This document shows positions 1 to 12,025 of a stretch of 64,000 bases of DNA, one piece after another. Under the pieces are notes generated by a model. It was given only the letters and a program-made list of their open reading frames with translations. It was not told the DNA's origin and made no database searches. Both the position numbers and the translations under genes were made by a program. Numbering within the stretch: position 1 is the stretch's first letter; every line of letters starts with the position of its first letter. The DNA comes from Eucommia ulmoides (lineage: Eukaryota; Streptophyta; Magnoliopsida; Garryales; Eucommiaceae), in the NCBI GenBank assembly GCA_016647705.1, contig CM028328.1:47300647-47364646 (forward strand), read 5' to 3'.

Positions 1-1390
1 TATCGACCAAAACATTTTCCCTCAACAACCCCCGAATATTATCGAGTTCAGGAGTAAAACGCACCATATGGTATTCTAGAATTTCGACATTCAATAATGG
101 TAAACTCCATTCTAGATCCTTTCAACGTGTATGTGCTAGACTCAATAATATAACTATCCAAGACCAGATTGGATTATCCACCAACAAAACTCACGACTTT
201 AACCATAAATGATTAGGATATCCATACGCCTGACTGGATTCTACTCTCCCCTAATGTAGGCTTGGAAGTTCAAAAAGATCAATAGGACTTGGTGAGGTTT
301 GGAACATGGCCAAGGGTATATCAGAATTATAAAACAAGTTAACGTTGTTAACTCAATAATACCCAAGGCGCAATTCCTGGCACAAAATCACACTCGAACT
401 CCCATAGATAAATTGGAAACAACTCTGAACAAACATTTTAAGAACGTCATACTCATTTGTCAAAAGAAACAAAAATTTAACTATATTTATATATGATTTT
501 TTTTTAACAAACCGTACCCCCAAACTTATTCAATTATTACAATTTCACGGGTGTGGTTAAAACGAAAGAAAAATGAAAAGTGAGTACTCAAATACCGAAC
601 CAATCAAAAGTTCACCCTAAACCCAACCGCTCACTTCAAGTAGCATAAACAAATGCTAACTTGATTTTACTCAAATTGTGCCTTAGGTTTAGCGATAAAG
701 GTTTGGAAAGAATTCAATTGGTCAGGGTATTTGTTATGTGTTCAGAATTGAAATGGCTTATAGGTTTCGATAGGGTAACGAGGGATAAATATATAGCAAG
801 GCAAGCTTCAAAGACTCAAGCGATCAAAATGAATGCCTAAATCATATCTCCTGAACTACCTCGCCTAGGATTTTGCATCAAGTTTCTCCCAATCAGATTC
901 TAGAATCCCTTAAATTATCATGAATTTGGCTAATGGATAATTGGACTTAAATCAATTGAATGGCTATACATTGAGTATACGTGCTCGTGCAAATTAGGAT
1001 CCACAAAAACTTTTACCAAAACGACATGCTAAGCACACAGAACACACATAAATGGGCATTACCCTTGACCTCGACAAACAACTAGGGGATAATATCATCA
1101 TCGGGTAATGGCTCAGATGAAATCAAAACTCAGCACACAACAACAACAAACATAAACAAATTTAAACTAATCTAAACAATCATGCAAACAATTAAACATT
1201 AAAACAAAATAGCATACTACACATCACCCCCCAAACTTAAAATGGGCAGTGTCCATAGCGTCCCAATCATCATTCTCAATAATTAGAAATAAATCATGCC
1301 GACAAATGAGGATTAAACCATGTACCCGAGCGGCAAGACAATCTCGCCTCTGAATGAAGTCAGTGGTGACAGATCTAATTTATTTTTTAC

Positions 1391-1406
1391 TTGGGTTGCC
1401 TCCCAA
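1391..1406 (-). other. Conserved small hairpin TTGGGAGGCAACCCAA in element A
   Basis: The minus strand carries AAGCGCTTCTTGGGAGGCAA followed by CCCAAGT; TTGGG and CCCAA can pair over a six-base loop. The identical core occurs in element B at 62549-62564. This motif is widely seen in Athila-like plant elements downstream of the coding region. Its role is unknown. Confidence 0.6.
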
Positions 1407-1547
1407 GAAGCGCTTGGTTTATTATCCTCGGCCAGACATGAAGTAATGCTCGTTAAATAGCAGCTTCTGACCATAGTAAGTGTCACACAACACTACATAT
1501 GGGTCTTGGTTTAGAACGCCCTCAAGACTGATGAGATTTGACTCTAA

Positions 1548-3778
1548 TCAGCTCAAGCTCTCAACTTGATTCGTTGTCGGATCATGTTTTTGGTTGTCAT
1601 AAATGAAAGGAGCAAATGGCAGCAAAGGACAAATGAGCCACGTCGGATCCTCATAGATGTAATCGTCTTGGATTGGTGGTGGCATCATAATGTGGATCTC
1701 CAATGGTAAAGAATCACAATTTTCAATCCATGCTTGGGTTCCTGTCTCATTCGAATAATCATAGTTGAACTCTCCCAAGCTCCTTCCGCTCGTTTTCGGT
1801 TCCTCACAGTGGCTTTCACATGATATGCCTTGTGTGTCTCCCAATACCATTGTTTCTGACTTGGCATCAATACAGTAGATAAGTTGACCTATTTTGGTTT
1901 GAAGAGACATTATGGTCGCATCGATTTTGGCGTAAACTGTCTCGATATCGTCAAGACGATCTTTGTGCTCATTTGGCCGATCATTTGTTTTCCTCCAGAA
2001 AGTCTGAGTCTTTCCCATAACTACAACAAATATCTCTTCTAAGGCGGGAGAAGACTCCTAGTGTTGGTCTGGGATGTTAATCCATGGCACTAAAACGGTA
2101 GATGGTGGCCACAATTTAGCTTCACCAATTTCACCGCAAGCATACAGGTCAAGTTTTAGTATAGATTGGGAGAGTAGGGGTATCGTGTTAACAGGGATTG
2201 GTTGAGAATATTGTCAAGTACCGCGATTATCATAACTTGACTTTATCTAGGTGATAAAAATGATATTTAATTAATAAATACTAATACTACAATACTAATT
2301 TATCTAATTACACTAATATATTGGTAGGACATTTATTAGAATTATTGCCTAGGGATTAATATTGTTCACTTAAACGTGTTCGTTTCAATCTATTTTTATT
2401 AATGGCGCTCATCCTATCCGACAATCTCAATTCGTAAACTCTCTCGCCACCTCTCTCAAGTGTAAGACGGGAGAATACGCAACTTCATGTCAACACCGAA
2501 GTCCCCCTAACGTCTTAACAACCCTAAGTCACATGAGTCTCGCCCGAACGTCATCGATTGCATACTCTCCAACTCCCTCCCAGGTTATTAGATCGTCATG
2601 TTGTGTTTACCCTAGTTCGAATCCGAGGTAACCTCTCCCGAGTGTCAAACCCCATATTCTCAGTATTTCGTAATAAGCATAATAAACAATACAACACGGC
2701 AAATATAATCAGATAAACATGAACAACCACTAACAAAACATCAATTTTATATAAACAACGTTTTCATGAATTCAATCAAGCCCTAGACAATATATGTTTA
2801 TCTAAACATGGTCGTGGCCCTATATACAACTAGAAACAAGGTAAACATATACAAACATTCAACCAAACCTAAGAGAGAAAGAGAGAAACGAGAAAACTAG
2901 CCATTTATCCGAAGATCTGATGCTAAAACCTTTCCAAGAACGCTTCCTCCTTCTTCACAACGTGATCTTCCCTTGGTCGAATGGCCTAGGACCTCTTAAG
3001 ACTTCACAAAACGTCTAACCCTTGAAATGGAGGAGAATGGAGGATATATATAGGTTCAAAAATATCCCAAAATATCCTAAATATCTTAAACTATCCGCAG
3101 AAGGACCACTGCGGCGGTGGTAAGTCGGTGTCTTGACCGTCGCGGCTATGGATGTGATCGTCGCAGCGGTAGAATAACAGCAAAGCATCCTAAACTCTCA
3201 CCACCGCAACGGTGAATGGTCGTCATAGAGGTGGAATAGTAGCAAAGCATCCTAAACTCTTACTGCCGTAGCGGTGAATGGTCGCCGCGGCAGTGAGCTT
3301 TTTGCTGCTCCTAGTACTTTCACCGCCTAGGCGGTGGCTTTACTGTTTTGAAACTTTGTTTTTCCACCGTTTGTCTATCGCTCTACTTCAATTTGATTGA
3401 TCAAGGACCGTTTTAGTCCCATTTCACCCCAAATACATGTTTTATGACAAAAAGAATATAAACAAATTAAAACCTAAAAAAATGTACTAAACATACTCGA
3501 AAACTAACATGTTTGGTTTGGAAATAGATAGGTAATTTACACCTATCAGTAGACCTATCCCCCAAGCTTTGGTAGCTTGTTGAATAATTCCAATAGTGAA
3601 AATCATACCCCACCATGTCTTCCAAACACCGATAGGCTTCGTCCGCGGTTAATTGGTCGAACGAGGTGGTATCATTTCCTCCTTCAACCCAATTTCTTGT
3701 TGTAGTTAGTAACCTATTGAGAAAGTTCAGTAGTTCACACTCCCTCGGGAAACAATGATTCGGAAACCGGAACAACAA
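1548..3778 (-). pseudogene. gag-like gene of element A, split by a solo LTR
   Basis: Two gag pieces lie on either side of the solo LTR. The N-terminal piece (3778-3554) carries DQLTADEAY and WNYSTSYQSLGD. The C-terminal piece (2097-1548) carries SLQTKIGQL and a PPPIQDDYIYEDP motif. Both match, in the same order, the frame at 61523-62371 of element B. Element B also shows that some 20 residues near the N-terminus are missing here. The QIGQL-type motif is typical of Athila-lineage gag; no zinc knuckle is seen. The gene cannot make a full protein because of the 1.45-kb insertion. The product would be a capsid-like structural protein, inferred from position after the primer site. Confidence 0.6.
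2103..3548 (-). mobile_element. Solo LTR nested in the gag of element A, with 5-bp target duplication
   Basis: The minus strand runs from TGATAGGTGTAAATT (3548) to ...GTGGCCACCA (2103), with TG...CA ends. The plus-strand 5-mer gtaga flanks it exactly on both sides (2098-2102 and 3549-3553), which is a clean target-site duplication. It resembles the LTRs at 3937-5295 and 59964-61384 along most of its length. With no internal region and a target duplication on both sides, it is best read as the product of LTR-LTR recombination after a whole element landed in element A. The undisturbed gag at 61805-61850 represents the empty site. Confidence 0.85.
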
Positions 3779-3912
3779 CTTCGTGTTGATCTAACATTGT
3801 CAAGTACCCTCCAGGAAAAACAAAACTACAAAATAAAAATTATAAACAAAATAAATTCCTAAATTAAAATCAAGTTATTTACTCACAATATCAACAACAA
3901 TTTAAAAGCCAA

Positions 3913-3930
3913 TCCCCGGTAACGGCGCCA
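3913..3930 (-). other. Primer binding site of element A (tRNA-Asp type)
   Basis: The minus strand reads TGGCGCCGTTACCGGGGA, close to the TGGCGCCGTTGCCGGGGA form used by Athila-like elements and taken to pair with the 3' end of tRNA-Asp. It sits six bases from the LTR edge. Element B has TGGCGCCATTGTAGGGGA at the matching place. Confidence 0.75.
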
Positions 3931-3936
3931 AAAACT

Positions 3937-5295
3937 TGGTAGCGCATAAATACGTCTCTACATTTACTGCAAGTATATGGGTCAAGTTTTAGTAGAGTGG
4001 GAAAAGTAAGGGTTGTTGTATCCACAGGGATTGGTGTAGATTATTGTTCAGTACCGCAATTGTCATAACCTAACTTTATCTAGGCAATAAAAATATAGCT
4101 TTTATAATAAATATACTAATACTAAGTTAATTAAACTAATTATACTAATATACTAGTATGACTTTTATGGAAAATTATTGCCTAGGGATTAACTTCGTTC
4201 ATTTAAACGTGTTCGTTTCAATCTAGTTTATATTAACGGCGTTCATCCTATCCGACAATCTCGGTATCAAAATCTCATTCACTACCTCTCTAGAGTGTAA
4301 AGTGAATGAATATATGACTGCACGTCAATGCCGAAGTCTCCATCAAGCATCTATATAACACTTGGTCACATGAGTCTCGCCCCAACTTTACGGATTGCAC
4401 ACTTTCTAACTCTTTCCCAGGATATTAGATCGTCGTATTGTGTTTAAACCCTTGTCCAAATCCAGAATTACCTCTCCTGAGTGTCAAACCCTATATTCTC
4501 AATATATCTAAACAAGCATATAAACGTGGAATAGCGGCAAACACAATCAGATAAACATAAACAACCATTAACAAAACATCGATTTATTTAAATATCATTT
4601 TTGTGAAGTACAATCAAATCCTAGACAATATATGTTTAGCTACACATGGTCGTAGCCTTATATACAACTAGAAATGAGCTAAACATATTCAAACATTCAA
4701 CCAAACTAAGAGAGAAAGAGAGAAACGAGGAGACTAGCCGTTATCTAAAGATCCGACGCTAAAATTGCTCCGAGAACACTTCCTCCTTCTTCACGTTGTG
4801 ATATTCTATTGGTTGAATGGCCTTGGAGCTTTCAACACTCTCGAAAACGTCTACCTCCCGTTTGGGGAAAAGATGGATGATATTTATAGAATTCAAAATA
4901 TCTCAAAATATCCTAAAAATATCTTAATTGTCTACAGAGTGACTGCTACAGTGCTGGGAAGGTCAGCAGGCTACTATTTGATTAACCGCTATAGCGGTGG
5001 GGAGTTCAGCAAACTCTCTATATTTTAACCGTTGTAGTGGTAGGCTGCAGGCAACTCTCTGTATTTTCACCGCTTTATCGATGGGTTCCAGGTTCTGAAC
5101 ATTTCCTTTTTGCTCTTTTCCCACCGTTCTTGCTCCGATATGATTGTTTAAAAATCGTTTTCATCCTTTTTTTACCCAAACACCTGATTTATAACAAAAA
5201 GAATAAAAATGTATTAAAACATATAAAAATGATATAATAGTACTCTAAAACTACCAAAACTATCTTGGGAATATATAGACAAATTACACCTATCA
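3937..5295 (-). repeat. 5' LTR of element A
   Basis: On the minus strand the LTR starts TGATAGGTGTAA at 5295 and ends ...GCGCTACCA at 3937, six bases before the primer binding site. Length is about 1.36 kb. It matches, with visible divergence, the solo LTR at 2103-3548 and the LTR of element B at 59964-61384. The first five bases beyond it (5296-5300, taaac) would be the target duplication, but the partner lies outside the window. Confidence 0.8.
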
Positions 5296-8257
5296 TAAAC
5301 CAATTTGATTTGGTTTCGGTAACGGGTGGTCACGATTTAAGGTTTTTTATTAAACCTAAGATATTTTGCTCAAAATATATTGATACCTTGAATGTATCCT
5401 ATCGATATCATCCCAAGAATTTAATGATTGATGGGATGGTCATTTAATGCACATTAAATACCTAACTTAGGTGGCAAACCGAATTGGTTTAGTCTCAATA
5501 ACGGTTAGTCACATCCTAAGTGTCTTGGTTCCCTTCCTAGATATTTTGTAGGAATCTTCTAGGATGGTTCATTGGTGATTTCAATGCCTTTTTTTTGGGC
5601 CTTTAGTTATGGTTGGTCCCTTGATTCATTGAGCCTAGGCTGGTTTGTCCGGACATCTTCGATTGGTGTAAATCCAAATCAAGCCCAATTCTTAAATCAT
5701 CTTGGTGATTTAGGGTTTTTTCATAGCCTTTCCAAACATTTAATAAGGTCTCTTGGATTTTTTAAGGTAGTATTTGATGTGGTATTCATCAATGAAACAA
5801 TTGTTTTTGTTGTTAAACCAACAAGATTCAGTGGTTGTAAATGCTTCAAGGTCTGGGTAGATAACCGAGTTAATTATTTGAAATATCATATAATTTAAGG
5901 ATAATGGATAATTGTAATCTATACTGAAGATGATTTAATGAAAATCAAACTTTAATAAAGTGATCTTAGGCCTCCTTAAATTATGGTAATTTCGAGGTTC
6001 AACCGAAACTTTTACTTAACATTATTTTGTCAAATTTAACATTTTCGTGTTTTATTCATGTTTTTGGCTATTTTTGTATATTATATAGTGTGATCTCAGG
6101 TAGAAATTCATTTCCTTTAAATCTAAGTTTAAAATTTATTTGAACTTGTACTTGATCCGACATTGATTGAGCGGGATAAAATGCAATGTCTACAATTACA
6201 ATTCAAGTATTGCTAATAAAATTTATTTTTGATATTATTATATATTATATCTTGTTGTTGTAGAACCCTGAATATTAAGTTGAAATATCTTACCTTTTAA
6301 TGGTTTGTAAAAGAAGTAAGATCATAGACATTTCAATAACTGATATCCTAAATATTCCTCGCTAGATTAGATTGTTAAAATGGGTCTTTAACAATTCGAA
6401 CTAGTTCATAGAGTATTTATCTTTGAGAATAGTCAGTCTCAACCATTTGTGAAACACTAGAACAACTATAAGAGGACATACTAGAGTAGTAAGGGCCTTG
6501 AAGGTAATCATCCTAGATATTTTATATGGTAATTTTGCTTAATGTCAAATAAAAATCGAAGTTGTGATGGTCCTTGTGATGTTTAGACTTAAGGTACTAC
6601 TTACCACATATGCACTTTCCTATATTTTGATAATACTAAGTGTTGTATTCTAGTCACGAAAATTCAAAGGTATTTATTAGATACAATGAAATGTATGTGT
6701 GAATATTCGAGTATGCAAGATAGGATTTATTACTTTCAATAAAGAGGAATGTGTCCTATTAGATTAGATTTAATATAGTTCAATAAACATTTGGGTCAAG
6801 ACGGTGCGATGATTGGGATAAGATTCCAATTGGTGTCATAAAGGAATTATATGATCAATCAATATACATATGATTGAATTATGGATTTTTGACTTAATCC
6901 ATATGATGTTGGTTCTTTCGGGAAACACAAGATAGAAAGATCATATAGCGTAGATTAGGAAGAAATTATTTTTTACAATGGTAAAATTGGGAATGTTCCA
7001 TGTTAATTTGTTGATTAGTTCGTGAGTTAATTATTTCTACAGTCCAACTTTTGAATGGGTCACACACAAATGGAGAATGGAAGCATGTATAGTGTTTTAT
7101 AAGGAATGTATAATAATGTTGAATTGTTCAGAAGTTTGGGGATCAAAGTGCAAGATAGGAAAAAGGGAATGAAGAAATCAAATATCAAAAGCACAAGATT
7201 TATGCAATGGAATTTAAAAAGTTAAATCACATTAAATATCATAGTTTTTAAATCCTGATATATCCATATCAATATAAAATAAATAAAAATAACAAATATT
7301 AAATCTAATTTAATCGAATAACTCTTCTGATGCTTCAGTCTCAAAGTTGATAGTTTCTGAGCCATGATTTGAGTAGGCTCTTTCAAGATCAGTTCGATAT
7401 GATCTCGTCTCAACAATGCATAAACAATTATCCTAGAAATAACTTAAATGTCATGCCTCTAATAGTACCTACACAAAACAAATCTATAGGGATAGTGTTC
7501 TCGAGATTTCTAAAAATCATATTCTTATCTTAATATCCTAAGATAGCTTTAACTTGATTCTATGTGGTAGATGAGAATTAAATCAATAGGATAAATATAG
7601 GAATAAGATAAGCTAGCAAAAACCGATACCTTGGATAAAATTCACATCGAGGGTACCCAATACAAACTTCCCATTATATAAGTATTGTACAGGGTTCAAA
7701 ACCCTAGATTCCTTTCATTTATAATTATATTTTTTCCTCAAAACTTTCACACAAGATTCAACATTACTACCTATTTCCTTTTCATAGACTTTTTTAACTT
7801 CTATTTTGTATTGTGTGTGATCCATGAGGTTCATACCGAAAGCTACATAATGCAATTAATTATTTGATTAAATATAATTAAAATAATCTTTTTTCCATTT
7901 TAGGAGAAATACTTTTCCTATGGCATCTACTTTAATTGTGAGTTACGTCTACCCACTAATGATAGTCTTGTCTAGTTGATAGGAATTTCGCCAAGAAAGC
8001 GTTTTTCGATATGATTTTCGTATTTTACGATCACTCTAGCTTGCATTACCAAAAAGACCAACAGAGTATGAATAAAGTTAAAAACACCCAGTTAAATCAT
8101 ATGTACATCATTTAGTAATATATTTTCTTGTAACAGCAATTAGAATCTCATCATAATCGCTATACTACTCTAGCCAGAGCCTTGGATGAATTATATTAAA
8201 TTGAATTACATATAAAATATCTCACTTTATTGAGAATGATAGATCTTATCTTGCTTA

Positions 8258-8375
8258 TACACACAGACACACACACATATATATATACATATATATACAT
8301 ACATACACACATAACATACATACATACATACAAACATATAACACACACACACACACACACATATATATAACACTT
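8258..8375. repeat. Compound (AC)n/(AT)n/(ACAT)n microsatellite
   Basis: Runs of CACA, TATA and TACATACA alternate here. Overlapping frames with CVCVCV- and YVCV-like strings are artefacts of this repeat. Confidence 0.9.
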
Positions 8376-8771
8376 AGTATTATCAAAGAATAGAAACTCA
8401 TACATGTAATATACAATACATTAATACCAAAAATCACAAATACAATCATATCTCAAACATTCTATTTTGACATTGAGTAAAGTTACCATTATCAAGAATG
8501 ATCACATTCGGTCACTTAATAAGCTATGAAGGCCCCTTTTGGTTATTTCTGGTAACTTATATAAATGATTTGATACTCACTACTCTTATAAGAGAAAAAA
8601 CACTCCAACAAATTAGCCTAAACCATTGAAGACTAGTTTCAACAATCCAATACCGACTAGAAACATTTGGAATACAAGTTACCAAATGTCTTTGGTATCT
8701 TTTCTTTAATCACATTAAAGAGTTAAGACGTTTCAAATTTATATTCAATATCTACAACAACATTGATTTAA

Positions 8772-8773
<2 letters not shown>

Positions 8774-8819
<46 letters not shown>
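8774..8819. repeat. (TA)n microsatellite
   Basis: About 23 uninterrupted TA units, 85 bp from the Sirevirus edge. Confidence 0.95.
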
Positions 8820-8822
<3 letters not shown>

Positions 8823-8904
8823 AATATCTTTTATTAATACTTGAGATTGAAATGTTTTACAGAAAAAATACAACGAATGTGAATATAAGATTGACTATAG
8901 AACT

Positions 8905-11057
8905 TGTTGGCCTAGTGAGCTACCCAAGATGGGGAATGAATTGGGTATATAAAAATATTATCAGATAAAATACTTCAAAAATTCAAATAATTAATTTTAA
9001 TTCTAAATTAATTATTATCTTTATATCACAGTGGAAATATAAAATCAACTAGGTGCACACCAAACAATAAAAAATAAATAATGTAAAGATAGTAGCATGC
9101 CAAAAATTTATGCTGGTTCACCAAGCTACTCTTGGCTAATCCAGTCCTCCGAGCCCCACAGAGAGTCGCACCCACTAAATTTAAGATTCCTTTAAAGGTA
9201 GGAACTAAACCCTCACAAAGATTCTTTTCACAGACTCAGAATCAATCTTTACAAATTCATTTTTTCAGGCTCAAGAATAATCTCTACTTTTTACAGGCTC
9301 AAGTATAACCTAATTTTTTTTTTAAACTAAGGATAAAGAATAAAAACCTCACAAACACTCTAAATATCTTTTTACCCGGTAAGGATTGAACCGTTACAAA
9401 ATTGCTCACAAATCAATTCAATCCAAGAAGAATTACTACCTCAATCTCTTTACAAAAAGAGAGTGAAATCAGCTACCTTTAGATTAAATACTCCCAATAG
9501 TATTCAATCCGTCACTCAACTCACCAATTACGAATTGATAAGTGATTTTTCTCACTCGGAACTTCTACCATCCCAGATAAATTACAACTCAATTAATATC
9601 TCAAAACTAGTGATAGAGAAGTGAGATATTCAAAATTTGATTTTAAACAAAAATTGGATAGCACGTAATCAGATTTCTTCAAGAAATTGTTTCAAAAATA
9701 TTTTTCAATAAAAAAATTGGAAAATAATTTCAAAGATCAAATTCCAAATATAATCAAGTAATACTAAATAGAAAGTAATTTAGAAAGATATCACCCGGAT
9801 TCCACCAAAAGAATAATTATAGCAATGTCACTTCAGATTCGGTCGCAGTAATAATCCACAGCAAATAATTCAAGAATAATTCTCATTAAAGCTCTTACAA
9901 TTCTCTCAATATGATTTCTCTTAGAAAAGTTCAGTATAATTATTTTGATCTCTCTTCTAATATAAAAAACGTTGGTCTATATAAAAAGGAATAAAATAAG
10001 CTCTCTAACTGCTAATTCCTACTTTTGTGAAATTTAATTGCTCTTACAGACCCCTTATATCATTAAGACTTTATTCTGGTTCAAATCACTTAATTATAAC
10101 TTTTAAACTTCTCAATTAAGTCTTCCAAATATTTCTTAATCACAATTAAATATGATAGAAAAAATTACATATACCAAATTAAGAAATATTCAAACTTAAT
10201 TAACCAAATCTATAGGTATATCATAATATATGTTGCATATCTCAAATAACATTAAATCCCTAATATATCTCATGAAACCTATCCATAAAACGGCTAGTAA
10301 CGGCTACTTTTAGAATAAAATCCGAAATTCCACAATATCCTGAAAAAGTGCCATAGGTCAACTTACCAAGGACCACCAGTCGACCGCTCGATTCAAGATA
10401 TAGCCAAGCCAAAAATCCACAATCCATCGTTCGACTTATCTGTCGACCTAGAGATTCAAAGAGTTACATTTCTAGTCACAAGTCGATCGCTCTGTCGACT
10501 TATCGATACAGAGAGTTTATATTTAAGCACAGGTCGACCTACCTAGCGACTGAGCAATACAAAGACTTTTCCTTCTATGCTCTGGTTGACTTATCTGTCA
10601 ACTTGTCAATGCTGGAATCTCTACTAAATTCGTTTTTAATTCATTCTCATCGACGTTTTTACCCCTTTAACCGATTTCTTTTCTCGGTTAGCTCCACTAA
10701 ATACTTAAGTTCAATTTTAATTAATTATCAATATTTCTTTTTCAATTTCATATAGGAGCAAATAATTTAACTAATTATGATCCTATCAAAAACACACATA
10801 TTTATAAAAATCATTTTGTGTCGTGTTTGATCCTAATTGGGATATTAAGAGTTGAAATTTAACCTGAGTTATTTTTCCTAGGTTCTTCAAATTCTTCAAC
10901 CTCTTAATCCTTCATGATTTTTGTCATCATTTTTTAGCATCAATTCATTACTTGTCATCATATCTTCATCATTTAGAACTAATAAACTGAAACACTTAAT
11001 CAAACTGTTAGTTCCACCCAAAACATTAACCTTTTCCTCAAAATCTTACGATCAACA
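8905..11057 (-). repeat. 3' LTR of the Sirevirus
   Basis: About 2.15 kb; matches 15623-17746 base for base over long stretches with scattered changes and small indels. The U3 part (about 10370-10620) holds repeated GTCGAC-containing words. A TATATA stretch near 9980 lies on the minus strand at a plausible promoter position. Confidence 0.9.
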
Positions 11058-11248
11058 ATCTCCCCTTTTTTTATGATGACAATTAACTTTGATGTTTTTT
11101 TCAAAACAATAATATAACCACACTCTCCCTGAATCCGAGGACGGGTTTTATAACTCATTAAAGAATATAATTCATTAAAGCATAGTAATGAATGTAATAA
11201 ACTCCCCCTTAAGATATTCAATTAAAACATCAACTAATTATCCCCCTT
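11058..11248 (-). other. Repeated polypurine tracts before the 3' LTR of the Sirevirus
   Basis: Read on the minus strand there are three purine runs. One touches the LTR (11059-11072, A-run then GGGGAGAT). Two lie upstream, near 11201-11207 (AAGGGGGAG) and 11240-11247 (AAAGGGGGATAA). The first is the plus-strand primer expected at the LTR edge. Several tracts in a row are a known habit of Sireviruses. Confidence 0.65.
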
Positions 11249-11293
11249 TGTCATCTCAAAAAAAAAATGGGAAGAGGGGAACACAAAAGAACT

Positions 11294-12025
11294 CTACTCT
11301 AGGCAAACATCATTATGCCTAGCCAAACCTAAACCGCGAATGATTTTCACAAACTGATCTTCCACTAGTGGTTTGGTAAAAATATCAGCAAGCTAGTCGG
11401 AGGTATCAATATACTCAATAACAATGTCCATTTTCTTAATGTGATCATGAATAAAGTGATGTCCAATCTCTATGTGCTTAGTTCGTGAGTGTTGTGTAGG
11501 ATTTTTACTTAGACAAAAAGCACTTTTATTATCACAATAAATCGGGACCTCTTCCATGCAAATTCCAAAATCATTTAACTGTAGCTTAATATATAAAATT
11601 TGAGCACAACAGTTACTAGTAGCCATATACTCAGGCTCAATAGTGGATAAGGCTATCGAATTCTATTTCTTACTTGACCAAGAAATCAATGCATGTCTTA
11701 ACAAATTACATAACCCACTTGAGCTTTTTCACTCAACTTTGCAACCGGCAAAATCAGCGTAGGAGTAACTTATCAATTTAAAATCACTACCACTAGGATA
11801 CCATAATCCTAGGTCAGTCGTCCCCTTTAAGTATCGAAAAATTCGCTTAACTACAATCAAGTGCGATTCTTTAGGACAAGACTGCAATCTAATACAAAGA
11901 CAAACACTATACATAATGTTAGATCTTCTAGCAGTTAAATACAACAGACTAGGAATCATACCTCGATACATTTTTTCATTAACACGTTTACCCGTATCAT
12001 CTTTGTCTATCTTTGAGCCAATACA
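11294..12025 (-). pseudogene. Sirevirus connection and RNase H region
   Basis: After the deletion the frame shows DKDDTGKRVNEKMYRGM, LLYLTARRSNIMYSVCLC, ESHLIVVKRIFRYLKGT and a YADFAGCKV motif (one aspartate of RNase H), then, after stops near 11640-11729, SNCCAQILYIK and PIYCDNKSAFCLSKNPTQH with TKHIEI, and ends with LADIFTKPL and a TAG at 11294-11296. These are hallmark motifs of copia RNase H, which removes the RNA strand of the hybrid. Several stops break it. Confidence 0.8.

Larger units (their letters stand above)
1..5295 (-). mobile_element. Element A: gag-only Ty3/gypsy-type LTR element, Athila-like, 3' end outside window
   Basis: Reading on the minus strand, a 5' LTR (3937-5295) is followed by a tRNA-Asp-type primer binding site (3913-3930), a gag-like frame (3778 down to 1548) and a long non-coding stretch that runs out of the window at base 1. 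No protease, reverse transcriptase or integrase is visible. The same order of parts, with clear similarity along its whole length, is found on the plus strand at 59964-64000. The gag holds a QIGQL motif of the kind found in Athila gag proteins, which together with the primer site supports an Athila-like, non-autonomous (LARD-like) element. A solo LTR splits its gag. The 3' LTR was not seen, so the element's length is unknown. Confidence 0.75.
5296..8904. other. Gene-free AT-rich stretch
   Basis: No frame here shows a recognisable protein and none of the short frames continues across stops. The sequence is AT-rich single-copy-looking DNA between element A and the Sirevirus, with an AC/AT microsatellite near 8258-8375 and a TA run at 8774-8819. 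Confidence 0.6.

Noticed and set aside
511-530. Polypurine tract next to a 3' LTR of element A
   Set aside because: The GTTTGGGGGTA word is conserved with element B (63460-63475), but no LTR start follows it in either, so it is not the LTR-adjacent tract.
8196-8449. Frames with CVCVCV and MYVYIYV strings
   Set aside because: Translation of AC/AT microsatellites.
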